The notes under the pieces are model-generated. The model was not told the origin of the DNA, did no database searches, and saw only the letters and a list, made by a program, of their open reading frames with translations. A stretch of 64,000 nt of DNA from a bacterium (GTDB lineage: Bacteria; Bacillota; Bacilli; Lactobacillales; Streptococcaceae): the NCBI GenBank assembly GCA_905221195.1, contig CAJNCF010000002.1, forward strand, positions 124,001 through 188,000, in the 5' to 3' direction. Positions 39,382-48,547 of the stretch are shown here, piece by piece; the first letter of the stretch is position 1, and each line of letters opens with the position of its first letter. Both the position numbers and the translations under genes were made by a program.

Positions 39382-40122
39382 TTATAAATAGAGATTTCCA
39401 AGGAAATAAGGCATTTGTTTGCGCCACCATTCCCAGTCGTGAGCGACATCGTGTCCCCATTCAGCAAACCAGGCTGGAATTTGTTTCTGGTCAAAGGCTT
39501 CTTTGAGCTTGTAAAAGGATGGTAAACCGTCTTGTTCCCAAGCACCAAGCCCCGTACAAAGCACAATCTCTGCCTGACGATAACGGTCAATAAACCAGCC
39601 ATCGTTCTGATTCCAAATATAATCTACTGGTGAGTTTTGGTAAATAGCATCGTCATTGTAGTAATCGCCAACAAAGAAACGTGCGTCGTAAACACCACTG
39701 AGAGCAATCACTTTAGTAAAGACATCTGGATGCTGGAGGAAGAAATTGAGTGCATGGTAGGCACCCATCGAGCAACCTGTCGCCATCATGCCATCAAACC
39801 AACCTGTCTTATGCTTGATGAAAGGAATGGCTTCCTCAATCACGTAGCGTTCGTAGGCACGGTGCATTTCTGCTTGGTCATGACCATTTTTCCAAGTGGC
39901 TAACCAGCTCTCACTATCTACACTGGATAGGGTAAAGAATTGGACACGACCTTCTTCTATAAAGGAAGCACAGGAATCAATCATGCCAAAATCATAGTAT
40001 TCATTGTGACTGCCACCTGATGAAGCAAAGACCACAACTGGAATCCCAGCATGACCATAACGGTTAAGGTACATTTCACGGTTAAGATTGCCACTCCAAT
40101 GGCTAAGATGTTCAATATGCAT
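39382..40122 (-). CDS. Esterase family alpha/beta hydrolase (second of the cassette)
   Basis: Cytosolic alpha/beta hydrolase of the putative esterase (esterase D/enterochelin esterase-like) group, 246 aa. The nucleophile elbow is GCSMGA (about residue 117) in MMATGCSMGAYHALNFF, a typical GxSxG. A candidate catalytic His is near the C-terminus in WGHDVAHDWEWW. A conserved ASSGGSHNEYYDFGM lies near the oxyanion loop. No signal peptide. It lies 18 nt after the first esterase gene and 12 nt before the ATP-grasp gene. The substrate is unknown; duplication of esterases in one operon suggests related but distinct substrates. Confidence 0.83.
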   Translation of the reverse strand: MHIEHLSHWSGNLNREMYLNRYGHAGIPVVVFASSGGSHNEYYDFGMIDSCASFIEEGRVQFFTLSSVDSESWLATWKNGHDQAEMHRAYERYVIEEAIPFIKHKTGWFDGMMATGCSMGAYHALNFFLQHPDVFTKVIALSGVYDARFFVGDYYNDDAIYQNSPVDYIWNQNDGWFIDRYRQAEIVLCTGLGAWEQDGLPSFYKLKEAFDQKQIPAWFAEWGHDVAHDWEWWRKQMPYFLGNLYL

Positions 40123-40140
40123 ATTTTCTCCTTTCTTACT

Positions 40141-40965
40141 TTACCAGTTTTCTGCAAAAAATCTCAGACAGTCTGGTAAATTCTCCGACCAAGGGATTTC
40201 ACTATGGATGGCACCAGACTGAACTTTTAAGACAAGATTGTCCAAGTGTACTCCCCCTGCTATCAAATCATGGTAATAGCGAAGCGAAGAATCGATATAG
40301 GCTTGTTTGATATTGCCAGCCATCAAGGTCTTGTCTGTATCATCCGCTTCTTCTGTTCCTACATAGATAAAGATCCGCTGGTCAGGCGATAGTTTCTGGC
40401 GCTCGATATAGCGGTTAAAGGCTTCTTGGTGGAGCCAGTTAGCAGACGAAAAGACACCTAGGCAACCGATTTGGTCTTGATATTCCAAACCGATAAACTG
40501 GGTAATATTGCCTCCTAGTGAGGAACCAATCATGGCTGTATGCTGGCGATCAGCTTTTGTACGGTATGTCTCATCAATAAAAGGCTTGACCACCTCCATG
40601 ACAAACTCGGCGTACTCCACACCCTTACCACCAAACTGCTGCCCAGGGATAGGAGATTCTTGAAACTTCCAAGCCGCATACTCATTCATCCGCCCCATAC
40701 CATCATTATCAATAGCAACGACAATCATACGACTGATATCAGGATTGCGCTTAATAGCTGGAATAATCTTCCACGAGTGACCAATGAAGGACTCCTTGCT
40801 ATAAAAAACATTTTGCCCATCATGAAAGTATACAACAGGATAGGATCGGTCCGTGTCTTTCTCATAATCTTTAGGAAGAAGAACACGTACACGGCGCTCC
40901 TTACCAGTGTAAGGAACCTTGAGTTTGTGTTCTTTCATTTTTAAATAAAAGTAGGATTGATTCAT
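40141..40965 (-). CDS. Esterase family alpha/beta hydrolase (first of the cassette)
   Basis: Alpha/beta hydrolase of the enterochelin-esterase-like group (274 aa). VVYFHDGQNVFY is the conserved DGQN block of this group, the nucleophile is in MIGSSLGGNITQF (GxSxG), and the catalytic His is probably in SGAIHSEIPW. No signal peptide, so it acts in the cytosol. The ATG at 40965 is preferred to a TTG eight codons upstream, as GAGAG lies about 10 nt before it. It is the first gene of the cassette and is only distantly similar to its downstream partner, so the pair is not a recent duplication. Confidence 0.83.
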   Translation of the reverse strand: MNQSYFYLKMKEHKLKVPYTGKERRVRVLLPKDYEKDTDRSYPVVYFHDGQNVFYSKESFIGHSWKIIPAIKRNPDISRMIVVAIDNDGMGRMNEYAAWKFQESPIPGQQFGGKGVEYAEFVMEVVKPFIDETYRTKADRQHTAMIGSSLGGNITQFIGLEYQDQIGCLGVFSSANWLHQEAFNRYIERQKLSPDQRIFIYVGTEEADDTDKTLMAGNIKQAYIDSSLRYYHDLIAGGVHLDNLVLKVQSGAIHSEIPWSENLPDCLRFFAENW

Positions 40966-41000
40966 TGTCAGAAAACTCTCTATATTCAAAATTTTATCTC

Positions 41001-41030
41001 ATTATATCATAAAAATAGAAAAAAAGTCAG
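41001..41030 (-). promoter_or_regulatory. Promoter of the esterase/ATP-grasp cassette
   Basis: Minus strand: CTGACT (41025-41030), 18-nt spacer ending TGA, TATAAT (41001-41006). The -35 lies inside the thiI terminator hairpin. Confidence 0.65.
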
Positions 41031-41067
41031 TTTTGCTTCCATTTCTGGATTAAAAACTAACTTTTTC
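41019..41067 (-). terminator. thiI terminator
   Basis: Minus strand: AAGTTAGTTTT pairs with AAAACTGACTT (one G-T pair), with CCAG/GG pairing inside, and a T7 run follows. Confidence 0.75.
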
Positions 41068-41100
41068 ATTTAATTTTCTAAATTCTTTTGGATTTTCTAA

Positions 41101-42315
41101 TTAGAGCAGATTATCAATTAAGTCATCCACTTCATCTTTTTCAGCTTGAGGTGTGATTTCAGTAATCATAATCCCTGCCACTGCTCGTTCAACTAAGCCC
41201 TTAACATCCATCCGTTTTTCATACTGCTCTGCATTCTTAATCTTAGGATTGGTCTTAGGACGGTCAGGTGCAAAAATCGTACAGCAGTCTTCAAAAGGCT
41301 GGATAGAAATGTCAAAGGTATCGATTGCCTGAGCGATGTCAATGATTTCCAACTTATCCATAGTAACCACAGGACGAATGACTGGAGTGCTGGTCACATC
41401 GTTGATAGTCTGCATACTTTCCAAGGTCTGGCTGGCTACTTGACCAAGACTTTCCCCATTGATGATAACTAAACCATTTCTCACCTCACGAATACGATCG
41501 GTAATCCGCATCATAAAGCGACGCGTCAAGGTCATGAGGTAGGCTTCTGGCGCTTTAGCCTTGATTTCCTCTTGAATCTCTGTGAAAGGTACTTCGATAA
41601 ACTGGATATTTCCACCAAACTTGGTTAATTTACGAGTCAAATCTTGGGCTTTCTTGAGGGCACCAGGACTAGTATAAGGTGGGCTGGCAAAGTGAACAGC
41701 CTCAATATCTACCCCTCGTTTAAGAGCTAGATAACCTGCCACAGGTGAATCAATTCCTCCCGACAACATGAGCATGCCTTTACCAGAACTACCCACGGGT
41801 AATCCTCCTGCTCCACGGAAGGTTTCATAGGAAATATAAGCTGCCTCCTCACGAATCTCAACCTGAAGATTAATATCTGGATTTTTCATCTGAGCTTTCA
41901 CGTTTGGAATAGCCTTGAAAACAGCACTACCAAGAGTTTGATTGAGTTCACGACTATCAAGTTCAAAGGTGTGGTCGCTACGCTTACCAGTGATTTTAAA
42001 GGTCATCCCTTCCTTGTAAGTTTCTTTCATAATCTCTTGGACAGCAGACTTCAAAACTTCTACAGATTTTTCAACCTTATATACTGGAGAGAAATTCTGA
42101 ATACCAAAGACTTGCTTAAGTGATTCTGCAACCGCTGTGTAATCAGCTCCATTGAGGTAAGCGTGGGCACGGTCGCGATCTGCGGTTACCTTAACTTGTG
42201 GATAGATAGACAAAACGTCTGAAATATTATTACGAAGTTTATTGATGAAACGCATACGATTCTTGTGCTTGGTTGACAATTCTCCGTAGCGAATCATAAT
42301 TTCTGAATACTGCAT
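41101..42315 (-). CDS. thiI: tRNA sulfurtransferase ThiI
   Basis: Makes 4-thiouridine at tRNA position 8 and may pass sulfur to thiamine synthesis (404 aa). The N-terminal ferredoxin-like and THUMP domains (about 1-165) precede the PP-loop [19 protein letters not shown] (about 182-200) of the adenylating domain. [10 protein letters not shown] lies near the C-terminus. No rhodanese extension is present, as in B. subtilis ThiI, so it depends on a desulfurase for sulfur. That partner is encoded immediately upstream, 8 nt away. Confidence 0.96.
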   Translation of the reverse strand: MQYSEIMIRYGELSTKHKNRMRFINKLRNNISDVLSIYPQVKVTADRDRAHAYLNGADYTAVAESLKQVFGIQNFSPVYKVEKSVEVLKSAVQEIMKETYKEGMTFKITGKRSDHTFELDSRELNQTLGSAVFKAIPNVKAQMKNPDINLQVEIREEAAYISYETFRGAGGLPVGSSGKGMLMLSGGIDSPVAGYLALKRGVDIEAVHFASPPYTSPGALKKAQDLTRKLTKFGGNIQFIEVPFTEIQEEIKAKAPEAYLMTLTRRFMMRITDRIREVRNGLVIINGESLGQVASQTLESMQTINDVTSTPVIRPVVTMDKLEIIDIAQAIDTFDISIQPFEDCCTIFAPDRPKTNPKIKNAEQYEKRMDVKGLVERAVAGIMITEITPQAEKDEVDDLIDNLL

Positions 42316-42323
42316 AAATGCTC

Positions 42324-43466
42324 CTATCTTACTTTTCTAGTTTGATTGTAAATTAATTTTAGCTTGGTCAAAAACTGCTCGACCTGACTCATATCATTTT
42401 CAAGGTCTAGGCTAAGACGCACAGCTGACTGGGCCTTATCCTTGTCCACCCCCATAGCTATCAGGGTACCTGCAGGTTTCCCAGCCTTGGACGAACAAGC
42501 AGAGGTCGTAGAAATAAAAATATCATAGTCTTCAAAGGCGTGAACGATGACTTCACCACGAACACCCTTAATTCCAAAAGTCAGGATATGAGGTGCGAAG
42601 TCTTGCTCATCAGAGAAGACAAAAATATCTGGATAGTCCAGAAGGGCTTGACGAATCACTGCCTTCATCTGCCCTGTCTTGTTAATAAAGAAATCTAGCT
42701 TTTCCATAGACAAACGGAAGGCCTTGGCAGTTGCTGCAATCCCTGCCACATTTTCAGTTGTAGAACGATAATCGCTCTCCTGACCACCACCTGTTAAAAG
42801 GGGCGTAATCTTCTTACCAGACTTGATATAGACAAAGCCAACACCACGAACACCATGAAATTTATGACTCGAGAAGGTCGCAAAATCTACTCGTTCTGTT
42901 AGATATTTTTTAGTTGGAATCTTGGCAAGTGCCTGAACCGCATCAACATGGAAGGAAATAGTTGGCTTATCTGCCAAGAGTTCTGAAATAGCTTGAATAG
43001 GTTGGATAGAGCCGATTTCATTGTTAACTGCCATGACAGAAATTAGGATTGTATCAGGTCGTATCAAATCTGCAAGCGCATCAACATCCACAAATCCTTT
43101 CTCATCTACTGGAGCAAAATCTACCTCAAAACCTTGGGATTTCAACCAGAGGGCGGATTCTTTGACTGCTGGATGTTCGATGGCTGATACGATGATGTGC
43201 TTGCCAAACTGTGCTTTTTCAAAGGCCACACCCTTGATAACCCAGTTATCCCCTTCTGTTCCACCAGAAGTAAAGAAGATTTCATCACTTTTCTTACCGA
43301 TTAGATCTGCAATCTGTTGACGGGAAGCATCTAAGATTCGTGTTGCCTGGTCTCCCAAACGATGGAGACTAGATGGATTTCCTAAAATTTTTGAAGCAAC
43401 CTGCATATAGGTTTCAAGGGCTTCTGGATAGGGCTTGGTCGTCGCCGAATTATCAAAGTAAATCAT
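42324..43466 (-). CDS. Cysteine desulfurase (NifS/IscS family)
   Basis: PLP enzyme that removes sulfur from cysteine (380 aa). The start [18 protein letters not shown] Lys in [14 protein letters not shown] and catalytic Cys in [12 protein letters not shown] are all present. The compact form and its position directly before thiI match NifZ of B. subtilis, the dedicated sulfur donor of ThiI, rather than a general Fe-S desulfurase; this is inference from context. The ATG opening [10 protein letters not shown] was chosen over an upstream frame-open start that would add 20 non-conserved residues. Confidence 0.93.
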   Translation of the reverse strand: MIYFDNSATTKPYPEALETYMQVASKILGNPSSLHRLGDQATRILDASRQQIADLIGKKSDEIFFTSGGTEGDNWVIKGVAFEKAQFGKHIIVSAIEHPAVKESALWLKSQGFEVDFAPVDEKGFVDVDALADLIRPDTILISVMAVNNEIGSIQPIQAISELLADKPTISFHVDAVQALAKIPTKKYLTERVDFATFSSHKFHGVRGVGFVYIKSGKKITPLLTGGGQESDYRSTTENVAGIAATAKAFRLSMEKLDFFINKTGQMKAVIRQALLDYPDIFVFSDEQDFAPHILTFGIKGVRGEVIVHAFEDYDIFISTTSACSSKAGKPAGTLIAMGVDKDKAQSAVRLSLDLENDMSQVEQFLTKLKLIYNQTRKVR

Positions 43467-43572
43467 GTTTCTCACGCTTTCTAAAATCACTCCTTCTATT
43501 GTATCATGAAACGGTGCTTGCGACAAGAAAGGGCAATTCCTCTTTTTTTAAGATTTTTTTAAAGAATTGCGG

Positions 43573-43578
43573 TATAAT
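43573..43578 (+). promoter_or_regulatory. -10 of the small membrane-protein gene
   Basis: TATAAT about 25 nt before the ATG. No convincing -35. Confidence 0.5.
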
Positions 43579-43603
43579 AAATTTTAATTAAAGGAGAGAA
43601 TGT

Positions 43604-44050
43604 ATGTCTAATTATCGTAGAACTTCAAAACCAAAAACAGAACACATCAAAAAAGGCTTCACGATCTTTCAAAAAACCGTTGCTACAATCGCTAGTATCC
43701 TTGGCTTAATTACCGCTAGTATCACGATTATGAACGCCTTGGATAATAACAAAAATACTAAAAAAGAACCTACGACAAGTCAGACCACAACCATTGTCAA
43801 AGAAATCCAAAAGGAAGCCCCTAAGGAAAACACCAGTCCCAATAAGGAAAATAATACTAGTCAAGAAAAAACACAGCAAGAAGAAACACAGCAAGAAGAA
43901 ACACCAAAATCCAGCGTCAAGGAAGATAAAAAAGAAGAGCAGAAAACAGCAACTCAGGATTCTTCTACCACTGCTCCTACTCCAAGTAAACCTGCCGCTA
44001 AAAATGAAAAACAATCCAATACTCCAACTTCAGAAAATAATACTCAATGA
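43604..44050 (+). CDS. Small membrane-anchored Lys/Glu/Thr-rich protein (DUF6556-like)
   Basis: A 148-residue protein with a basic N-terminus (1-18), one hydrophobic segment at about 21-46 (KTVATIASILGLITASITIMNAL) and a disordered, highly charged tail outside or inside the cell (QEEKTQQEETQQEETPKSS, with a repeated QQEE motif). It resembles the streptococcal DUF6556 proteins; function unknown. The reading frame ends inside a BOX element: the final Asn-Thr-Gln-stop is read from ATACTCAATGA, the BOX terminus. The original C-terminus may therefore have been replaced. AAAGGAGAG precedes the ATG. Confidence 0.75.
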   Translation: MSNYRRTSKPKTEHIKKGFTIFQKTVATIASILGLITASITIMNALDNNKNTKKEPTTSQTTTIVKEIQKEAPKENTSPNKENNTSQEKTQQEETQQEETPKSSVKEDKKEEQKTATQDSSTTAPTPSKPAAKNEKQSNTPTSENNTQ

Positions 44051-44145
44051 AAATCAAAGAGCAAACTAGGAAGCTAGCCGTAGGCAGTACTTGAGTACGG
44101 CAAGGCGAAGCTGACGTGGTTTGAATTTGATTTGCGAAGAGTATA
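44039..44145 (-). repeat. BOX element (boxA-boxC), supplies a stop codon
   Basis: Reads ATACTCAATGAAAATC at its left end and GCGAAGAGTATA at its right, the reverse orientation of the elements at 25 and 38 kb. There is no boxB. It overlaps the 3' end of the upstream small-protein gene by 12 bp. Confidence 0.9.
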
Positions 44146-44164
44146 AAAGTAATCAATAGCCAGT

Positions 44165-44204
44165 AAAATAGCTCCCTCCAAACTTGGAAAGAAGCTATTT
44201 TTTT
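44165..44204. terminator. Terminator between the small-protein gene and ftsK
   Basis: AAATAGCT pairs with AGCTATTT around a long loop with CCAA/TTGG pairing. The plus-strand tail has eight T, the minus-strand tail four, so it may serve both convergent genes. Confidence 0.72.
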
Positions 44205-46507
44205 TATTGTTGCAACACTTTTCGAGGTTTGGTACCTTCAGCTGGACCGATGACACCTGCCATCTCCAGTTCTTCCATGAGACGGGTCGCACGGTTAAAG
44301 CCAACTGACAAACGACGCTGAATCATGGACGCACTGGCTTTCTGAGTTTCGATTACCAAAGCCTTGGCTTCTTCAAAAAGCGGATCTCCACCAGATTCAC
44401 CATCTGAAAATTCACCTTCATTTTCAGAAACCTCACCTGGATCAAAACTCTCATCGTAATCCGCATCTGCCTGAGACTTGATGAAGTTTACAATGCGTTC
44501 GACATCGTCATCCGAGATAAAGGAGCCTTGGAGACGAACTGGATGATTTTCATCAATCGGTTTAAATAGCATATCTCCTCGTCCAAGCAATTTTTCTGCT
44601 CCATTTTCGTCTAAGATTGTTCGTGAATCTGTCCCTGACGAAACTGCGAAAGCGACACGAGAAGGAACATTGGCCTTGATCAGACCAGAAATAACATCAA
44701 CGGATGGACGCTGGGTTGCAAGAATCATGTGGATACCAGCAGCACGCGCCTTCTGTCCAAGACGGATAATGGCATCTTCTACTTCCTTGCTGGCTACCAT
44801 CATGAGGTCAGCCAACTCATCCACAATCACAACAATGAGTGGCAGTGGAATCTGCTTGTAGTCAGATTGAGCATTAAATTCCTCGACCTTGGCATTAAAA
44901 CCTGCAATATTCCGAACTCCTACCTTGGCAAAAAGTTCATAACGATTTTCCATCTCATCCACCACCTTTTGCAGGGCCTTGCTAGCCTTGCGTGGATTGG
45001 TCACAACTGGAATCAAGAGATGAGGAATATCATTGTATACAGACAACTCAACCATCTTGGGATCGACCATCATAAACTTAACCTGGTCGGGTCTTGCTTT
45101 CATCAGAATGCTGGCAATGATGCCGTTAACTGCTACCGACTTCCCTGAACCCGTTGAACCTGCGACGAGCAAGTGGGGCATTTTAGAAAGGTCAAAAGCC
45201 CTCGCGGTGCCATTAACTGCCTTTCCTAGAGGAATTTCCAAGAGATTTTCTGCTTTCGTTTGAGATTGTTCCCATAGTTCACGGAAAGACACAGTGGCAA
45301 TCTCGGAGTTAGGAACCTCGATTCCAACGAGAGATTTCCCAGGAATTGGTGCTTCAATCCGAACATCCTTGGCAGCCAAGGCTAGAGCGAGGTCATCTGC
45401 TAAATTAGAAATGCGGTTAACCCGTACTCCAACTGCTGGTTTGACTTCATACTTGGTCACTGATGGCCCAATTTCAGCCCGTTCCACCGTCACCTTGATA
45501 CCAAAGCTAGCAAAGGTTTCTTCTAGGATTTTGATATTTTCCCGAACGATTTTCTTCTCTTTAGACTGGTCTTTAGGTTTATCAGGGGCAAAGAGTTGTA
45601 AACTTGGAAGTTTGTATTCAAGGGCTTCCTTGGCTGAAAAATCGACCTGTACATCTTCATCATCAGAGCCAGCTTCCAGTTCAGGGAATTCACGTTCAGC
45701 TTGAGGTAGGATGATTTCTGGTTCCACCCACTCTTCTTCAGGTATAGGTGGAAAATCCTGAACAGCTTCCTCTGTCAAAATTTCACCCGTTTCCATATCA
45801 ACAGGAGGCAAATCGAGTAAGGCTTTCTCAGCTGCTTCTTTTTCTAATCTAGCCTCTTCCTCTGCCTTTTGACGAGCTTTTTCTTCTTGTTTGACAAAGC
45901 GTTCCTCTTTTCGACGCTCATGCCCTTCTCGCCATTTAGCAAAGCCTCTACTGAAAAATTCAGCAATATCGTAAACAGACCAAGTGCTTACTAGGAGAGC
46001 GCCTGCTAAAATCAAGATAGAACCAATAAAGTAAGTACCGATATTTGAAAAGAGAAAGGCAGTTGGCATATAGAGGCCAACACCAATCAAGCCTCCACCA
46101 GCAAAACTGGTCGTTCGAAAACCAGTCAAATCTGTCACAACCTGAGCCATGGTTCCTTTTAGGACCGACTTGTCCAAGCCATATTTCCAAACCAAGTAGG
46201 CCTCAAAAATCAGGAGCAAGCCTGCAAATATAGTGAAAAAGCCAGATAGGAGGCCTTCCTGTTTTCGTATCCATTTGAAAAAGAAGAGATAGACCAAGAG
46301 GCCAAATATTGCCAGATAGGCTAGACTACCCACCAGCAAGCGAATTAAATTGTAAAGGGTGATACCGGCAGCTCCTAATTTAAAGGCTGCGAAAATCAAT
46401 AAAATCGCGATTCCTAACGAAATCAACATTCGTTGAATCGCTTCTTTTCTTTCGAGTTCTGCTTTAGACGGTCTCCGTCTTGTTTTACTTGTATTCTTGT
46501 TTGCCAT
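44204..46507 (-). CDS. ftsK: DNA translocase FtsK/SpoIIIE
   Basis: Membrane-bound motor that pumps chromosomal DNA through the closing septum (767 aa). Four transmembrane helices lie within about residues 25-175, followed by an acidic linker (about 195-300). The RecA-like motor has Walker [10 protein letters not shown] (about 446-454) and Walker [13 protein letters not shown]. The C-terminal winged-helix gamma domain (about 700-767, [30 protein letters not shown]) reads the orienting KOPS/SRS motifs. It is short compared with E. coli FtsK and typical of Firmicutes. The -10 box lies so close to the ATG that the message is probably leaderless. Confidence 0.96.
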   Translation of the reverse strand: MANKNTSKTRRRPSKAELERKEAIQRMLISLGIAILLIFAAFKLGAAGITLYNLIRLLVGSLAYLAIFGLLVYLFFFKWIRKQEGLLSGFFTIFAGLLLIFEAYLVWKYGLDKSVLKGTMAQVVTDLTGFRTTSFAGGGLIGVGLYMPTAFLFSNIGTYFIGSILILAGALLVSTWSVYDIAEFFSRGFAKWREGHERRKEERFVKQEEKARQKAEEEARLEKEAAEKALLDLPPVDMETGEILTEEAVQDFPPIPEEEWVEPEIILPQAEREFPELEAGSDDEDVQVDFSAKEALEYKLPSLQLFAPDKPKDQSKEKKIVRENIKILEETFASFGIKVTVERAEIGPSVTKYEVKPAVGVRVNRISNLADDLALALAAKDVRIEAPIPGKSLVGIEVPNSEIATVSFRELWEQSQTKAENLLEIPLGKAVNGTARAFDLSKMPHLLVAGSTGSGKSVAVNGIIASILMKARPDQVKFMMVDPKMVELSVYNDIPHLLIPVVTNPRKASKALQKVVDEMENRYELFAKVGVRNIAGFNAKVEEFNAQSDYKQIPLPLIVVIVDELADLMMVASKEVEDAIIRLGQKARAAGIHMILATQRPSVDVISGLIKANVPSRVAFAVSSGTDSRTILDENGAEKLLGRGDMLFKPIDENHPVRLQGSFISDDDVERIVNFIKSQADADYDESFDPGEVSENEGEFSDGESGGDPLFEEAKALVIETQKASASMIQRRLSVGFNRATRLMEELEMAGVIGPAEGTKPRKVLQQ

Positions 46508-46513
46508 TCTTCT

Positions 46514-46522
46514 ATTATACCA
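46514..46522 (-). promoter_or_regulatory. ftsK extended -10
   Basis: Minus strand TGG-TATAAT with the predicted start of transcription at the A of the ATG (7 nt after the -10). The -35 is weak. Confidence 0.55.
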
Positions 46523-46545
46523 TATTTGACAGACATTTCGGAAAG

Positions 46546-46578
46546 AGAAAAGACTGCACCAAACGGTCCAATCTTTTT
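46546..46578 (-). terminator. Terminator of the fru operon
   Basis: Minus strand hairpin AAAGA-TG-ACC with GGT-CA-TCTTT, two single mismatches, GTTT loop and TTTTC tail. Confidence 0.6.
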
Positions 46579-46594
46579 ATTTTCTATCTAATTT

Positions 46595-48547
46595 TTATGC
46601 TTGAGATTTGCGTAGGTAACCATAGACCACACCACTGACGATTGCTCCTACCAAGACAGAGGTAAGGTAAAGAAGGGCATTTGAAGTAAGGGCGATTACA
46701 AAGATTCCTCCGTGAGGCGCCATGAGTTTGATACCTGCAAGACCAACCAAACCACCTGCTACTGCTGAACCAAGAATGAAGCTTGGAATCGCACGAGCTG
46801 GGTCTGCTGCACCAAATGGAATCGCTCCCTCGGTAATAAATGACAAGCCCATGATGATGTTTGTCAAACCAGAGTTGCGTTCTTCTTTGGTGAATTTATC
46901 TTTGAAAAGAAGCGTTGCGACAAAGATTGCAAGTGGTGGCACCATTCCTCCAGCCATAACTGCTGCCATAGCCACAGAACCACCTGAAGAAACAGTCGCT
47001 GCAAGCGTACCTGTACCAAAGATATAAGCAGCTTTGTTGACTGGTCCACCCATGTCAACAGCCATCATTCCACCAAGGACGATACCGAGAAGGACAGCTG
47101 AACCGCCTCCAAGACCACCAAGGAAATCATTCATAGCAGTGTTGATTGCTGCCATTGGGATGTTAACAGCTAACATGACAAATCCAGTCAAGATTGTTCC
47201 AAGAAGTGGCAAGAGAAGGATTGATTTAGCACCTTCAAGTGAACGAGGAACTTTAACGTATTTCTTGATAGCAAGAACCAAAGCACCTGCGATAAATCCA
47301 CCCACAAGGGCACCTAGGAAACCAGATGAGACACCTGCAAGAGTTGAAGTCGCTTCACCACCTGCGGCATAAGGGATTTTACCAAAGGCAAAACCTTCTT
47401 TGGCAATAGCACCAGCCACGAAACCTGCTACCAAACCTGGTTTTTCAGCGATAGAATAAGCAACATAACCTGCAAAGACTGGAAGCATCAAACCAAAGGC
47501 TGCACCACCAATTTTCATGAACATCGAAGCTAGTTCATGGTAAGAACCAAGATTGCCAAGATTTTCATTTGGAACCCCCAAAGCACCGTCAATCAAGAAG
47601 GCAAGGGCAATCATGATACCACCACCGATAACGAATGGCAACATTTGAGATACACCACTCATCAAGTGTTTGTAGAAGGCACCACCAAGGCTTTGTTTTT
47701 CATTGCTTGCTGTCGTAGCTTTTGCTCCATTAGCAGCACGGTAAACTTCAGCATCTCCAGAAAGAGCCAAGTTGATCAACTCTTCTGTCTTACGGATACC
47801 GTCTGCAACTGGACGATTGATCAAAGGTTTGCCATCAAAACGATCCATATCAACAGCCTTGTCTGCTGCGATGATAACAGCTTTAGCCTTGCGGATATCC
47901 TCTGCAGTCAATTGATTCCCAACACCGCTAGCACCGTTGGTTTCAATCTTAATCCCAACACCCATTTCAGCAGCCACTTTTTGAAGGGCTTCTTGGGCCA
48001 TATAAGTGTGGGCAATACCTGTCGTACAAGCTGTAACAGCTACAATAAAGTCGCCAGATTCATTGGCAGGTGCTTGAACAGGCTCCCCAGCTTTTTCTGA
48101 AGCTTGGTTAAAAAGTTCAATAACTTGGTCAGCTGATCTTGCTTGACGAAGTTTGTCAGCAAAACCGTCTTTCATCAAGTATTGAGACAATTCTGCCAAG
48201 GCTGCCAAATGAGTGTCATTGGCACCTTCTGGAGCTGCAATCATGAAGAAGAGATCAGTTGGTTGCCCATCCAAGCTCTCATAGTCAACACCCTTGCTTG
48301 ACTTGGCAAATAGAACTGTCGCCTCTTTGACAGCAGTGTTTTTGCTGTGAGGCATAGCGATTCCGTCACCCAAGCCTGTAGAAGTCAAAGCTTCACGCGC
48401 CAAAATACCTTCTTTAAATGTTTCAAAATCTGTCACATAACCGTAATCTACCAAGCTTTTAATCATCTCTTCGATAACAGCTGTTTTTTCAGTTGCTTGC
48501 AAATCTAGCAACATGACTTCTTTTCTCAATAGATCTTGAATTTTCAT
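46595..48547 (-). CDS. fruA: PTS fructose-specific EIIABC
   Basis: Single-chain fructose permease of the phosphotransferase system (650 aa), giving fructose 1-phosphate. EIIA is at about 1-150 with the phospho-His in GIAMPHSKNTAV, EIIB at about 167-265 with the phospho-Cys in VAVTACTTGIAHTYMA, and EIIC at about 285-650 with many transmembrane segments (GGFIAGALVLAIKKYVKVPRSL, GAIPFGAADPARAIPSFILG). It is the last gene of fruRKA and overlaps fruK by four bases. Confidence 0.96.
   Translation of the reverse strand: MKIQDLLRKEVMLLDLQATEKTAVIEEMIKSLVDYGYVTDFETFKEGILAREALTSTGLGDGIAMPHSKNTAVKEATVLFAKSSKGVDYESLDGQPTDLFFMIAAPEGANDTHLAALAELSQYLMKDGFADKLRQARSADQVIELFNQASEKAGEPVQAPANESGDFIVAVTACTTGIAHTYMAQEALQKVAAEMGVGIKIETNGASGVGNQLTAEDIRKAKAVIIAADKAVDMDRFDGKPLINRPVADGIRKTEELINLALSGDAEVYRAANGAKATTASNEKQSLGGAFYKHLMSGVSQMLPFVIGGGIMIALAFLIDGALGVPNENLGNLGSYHELASMFMKIGGAAFGLMLPVFAGYVAYSIAEKPGLVAGFVAGAIAKEGFAFGKIPYAAGGEATSTLAGVSSGFLGALVGGFIAGALVLAIKKYVKVPRSLEGAKSILLLPLLGTILTGFVMLAVNIPMAAINTAMNDFLGGLGGGSAVLLGIVLGGMMAVDMGGPVNKAAYIFGTGTLAATVSSGGSVAMAAVMAGGMVPPLAIFVATLLFKDKFTKEERNSGLTNIIMGLSFITEGAIPFGAADPARAIPSFILGSAVAGGLVGLAGIKLMAPHGGIFVIALTSNALLYLTSVLVGAIVSGVVYGYLRKSQA

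Noticed and set aside
43706..44014. Minus-strand frame rich in Phe and Cys opposite the small membrane protein
   Set aside because: Shadow of a Lys/Glu-rich coding sequence; composition is what the complement of AAA/GAA codons gives.
44074..44304. Minus-strand frame covering the BOX element and the end of ftsK
   Set aside because: Other-frame reading of ftsK and a repeat; not preceded by initiation signals.
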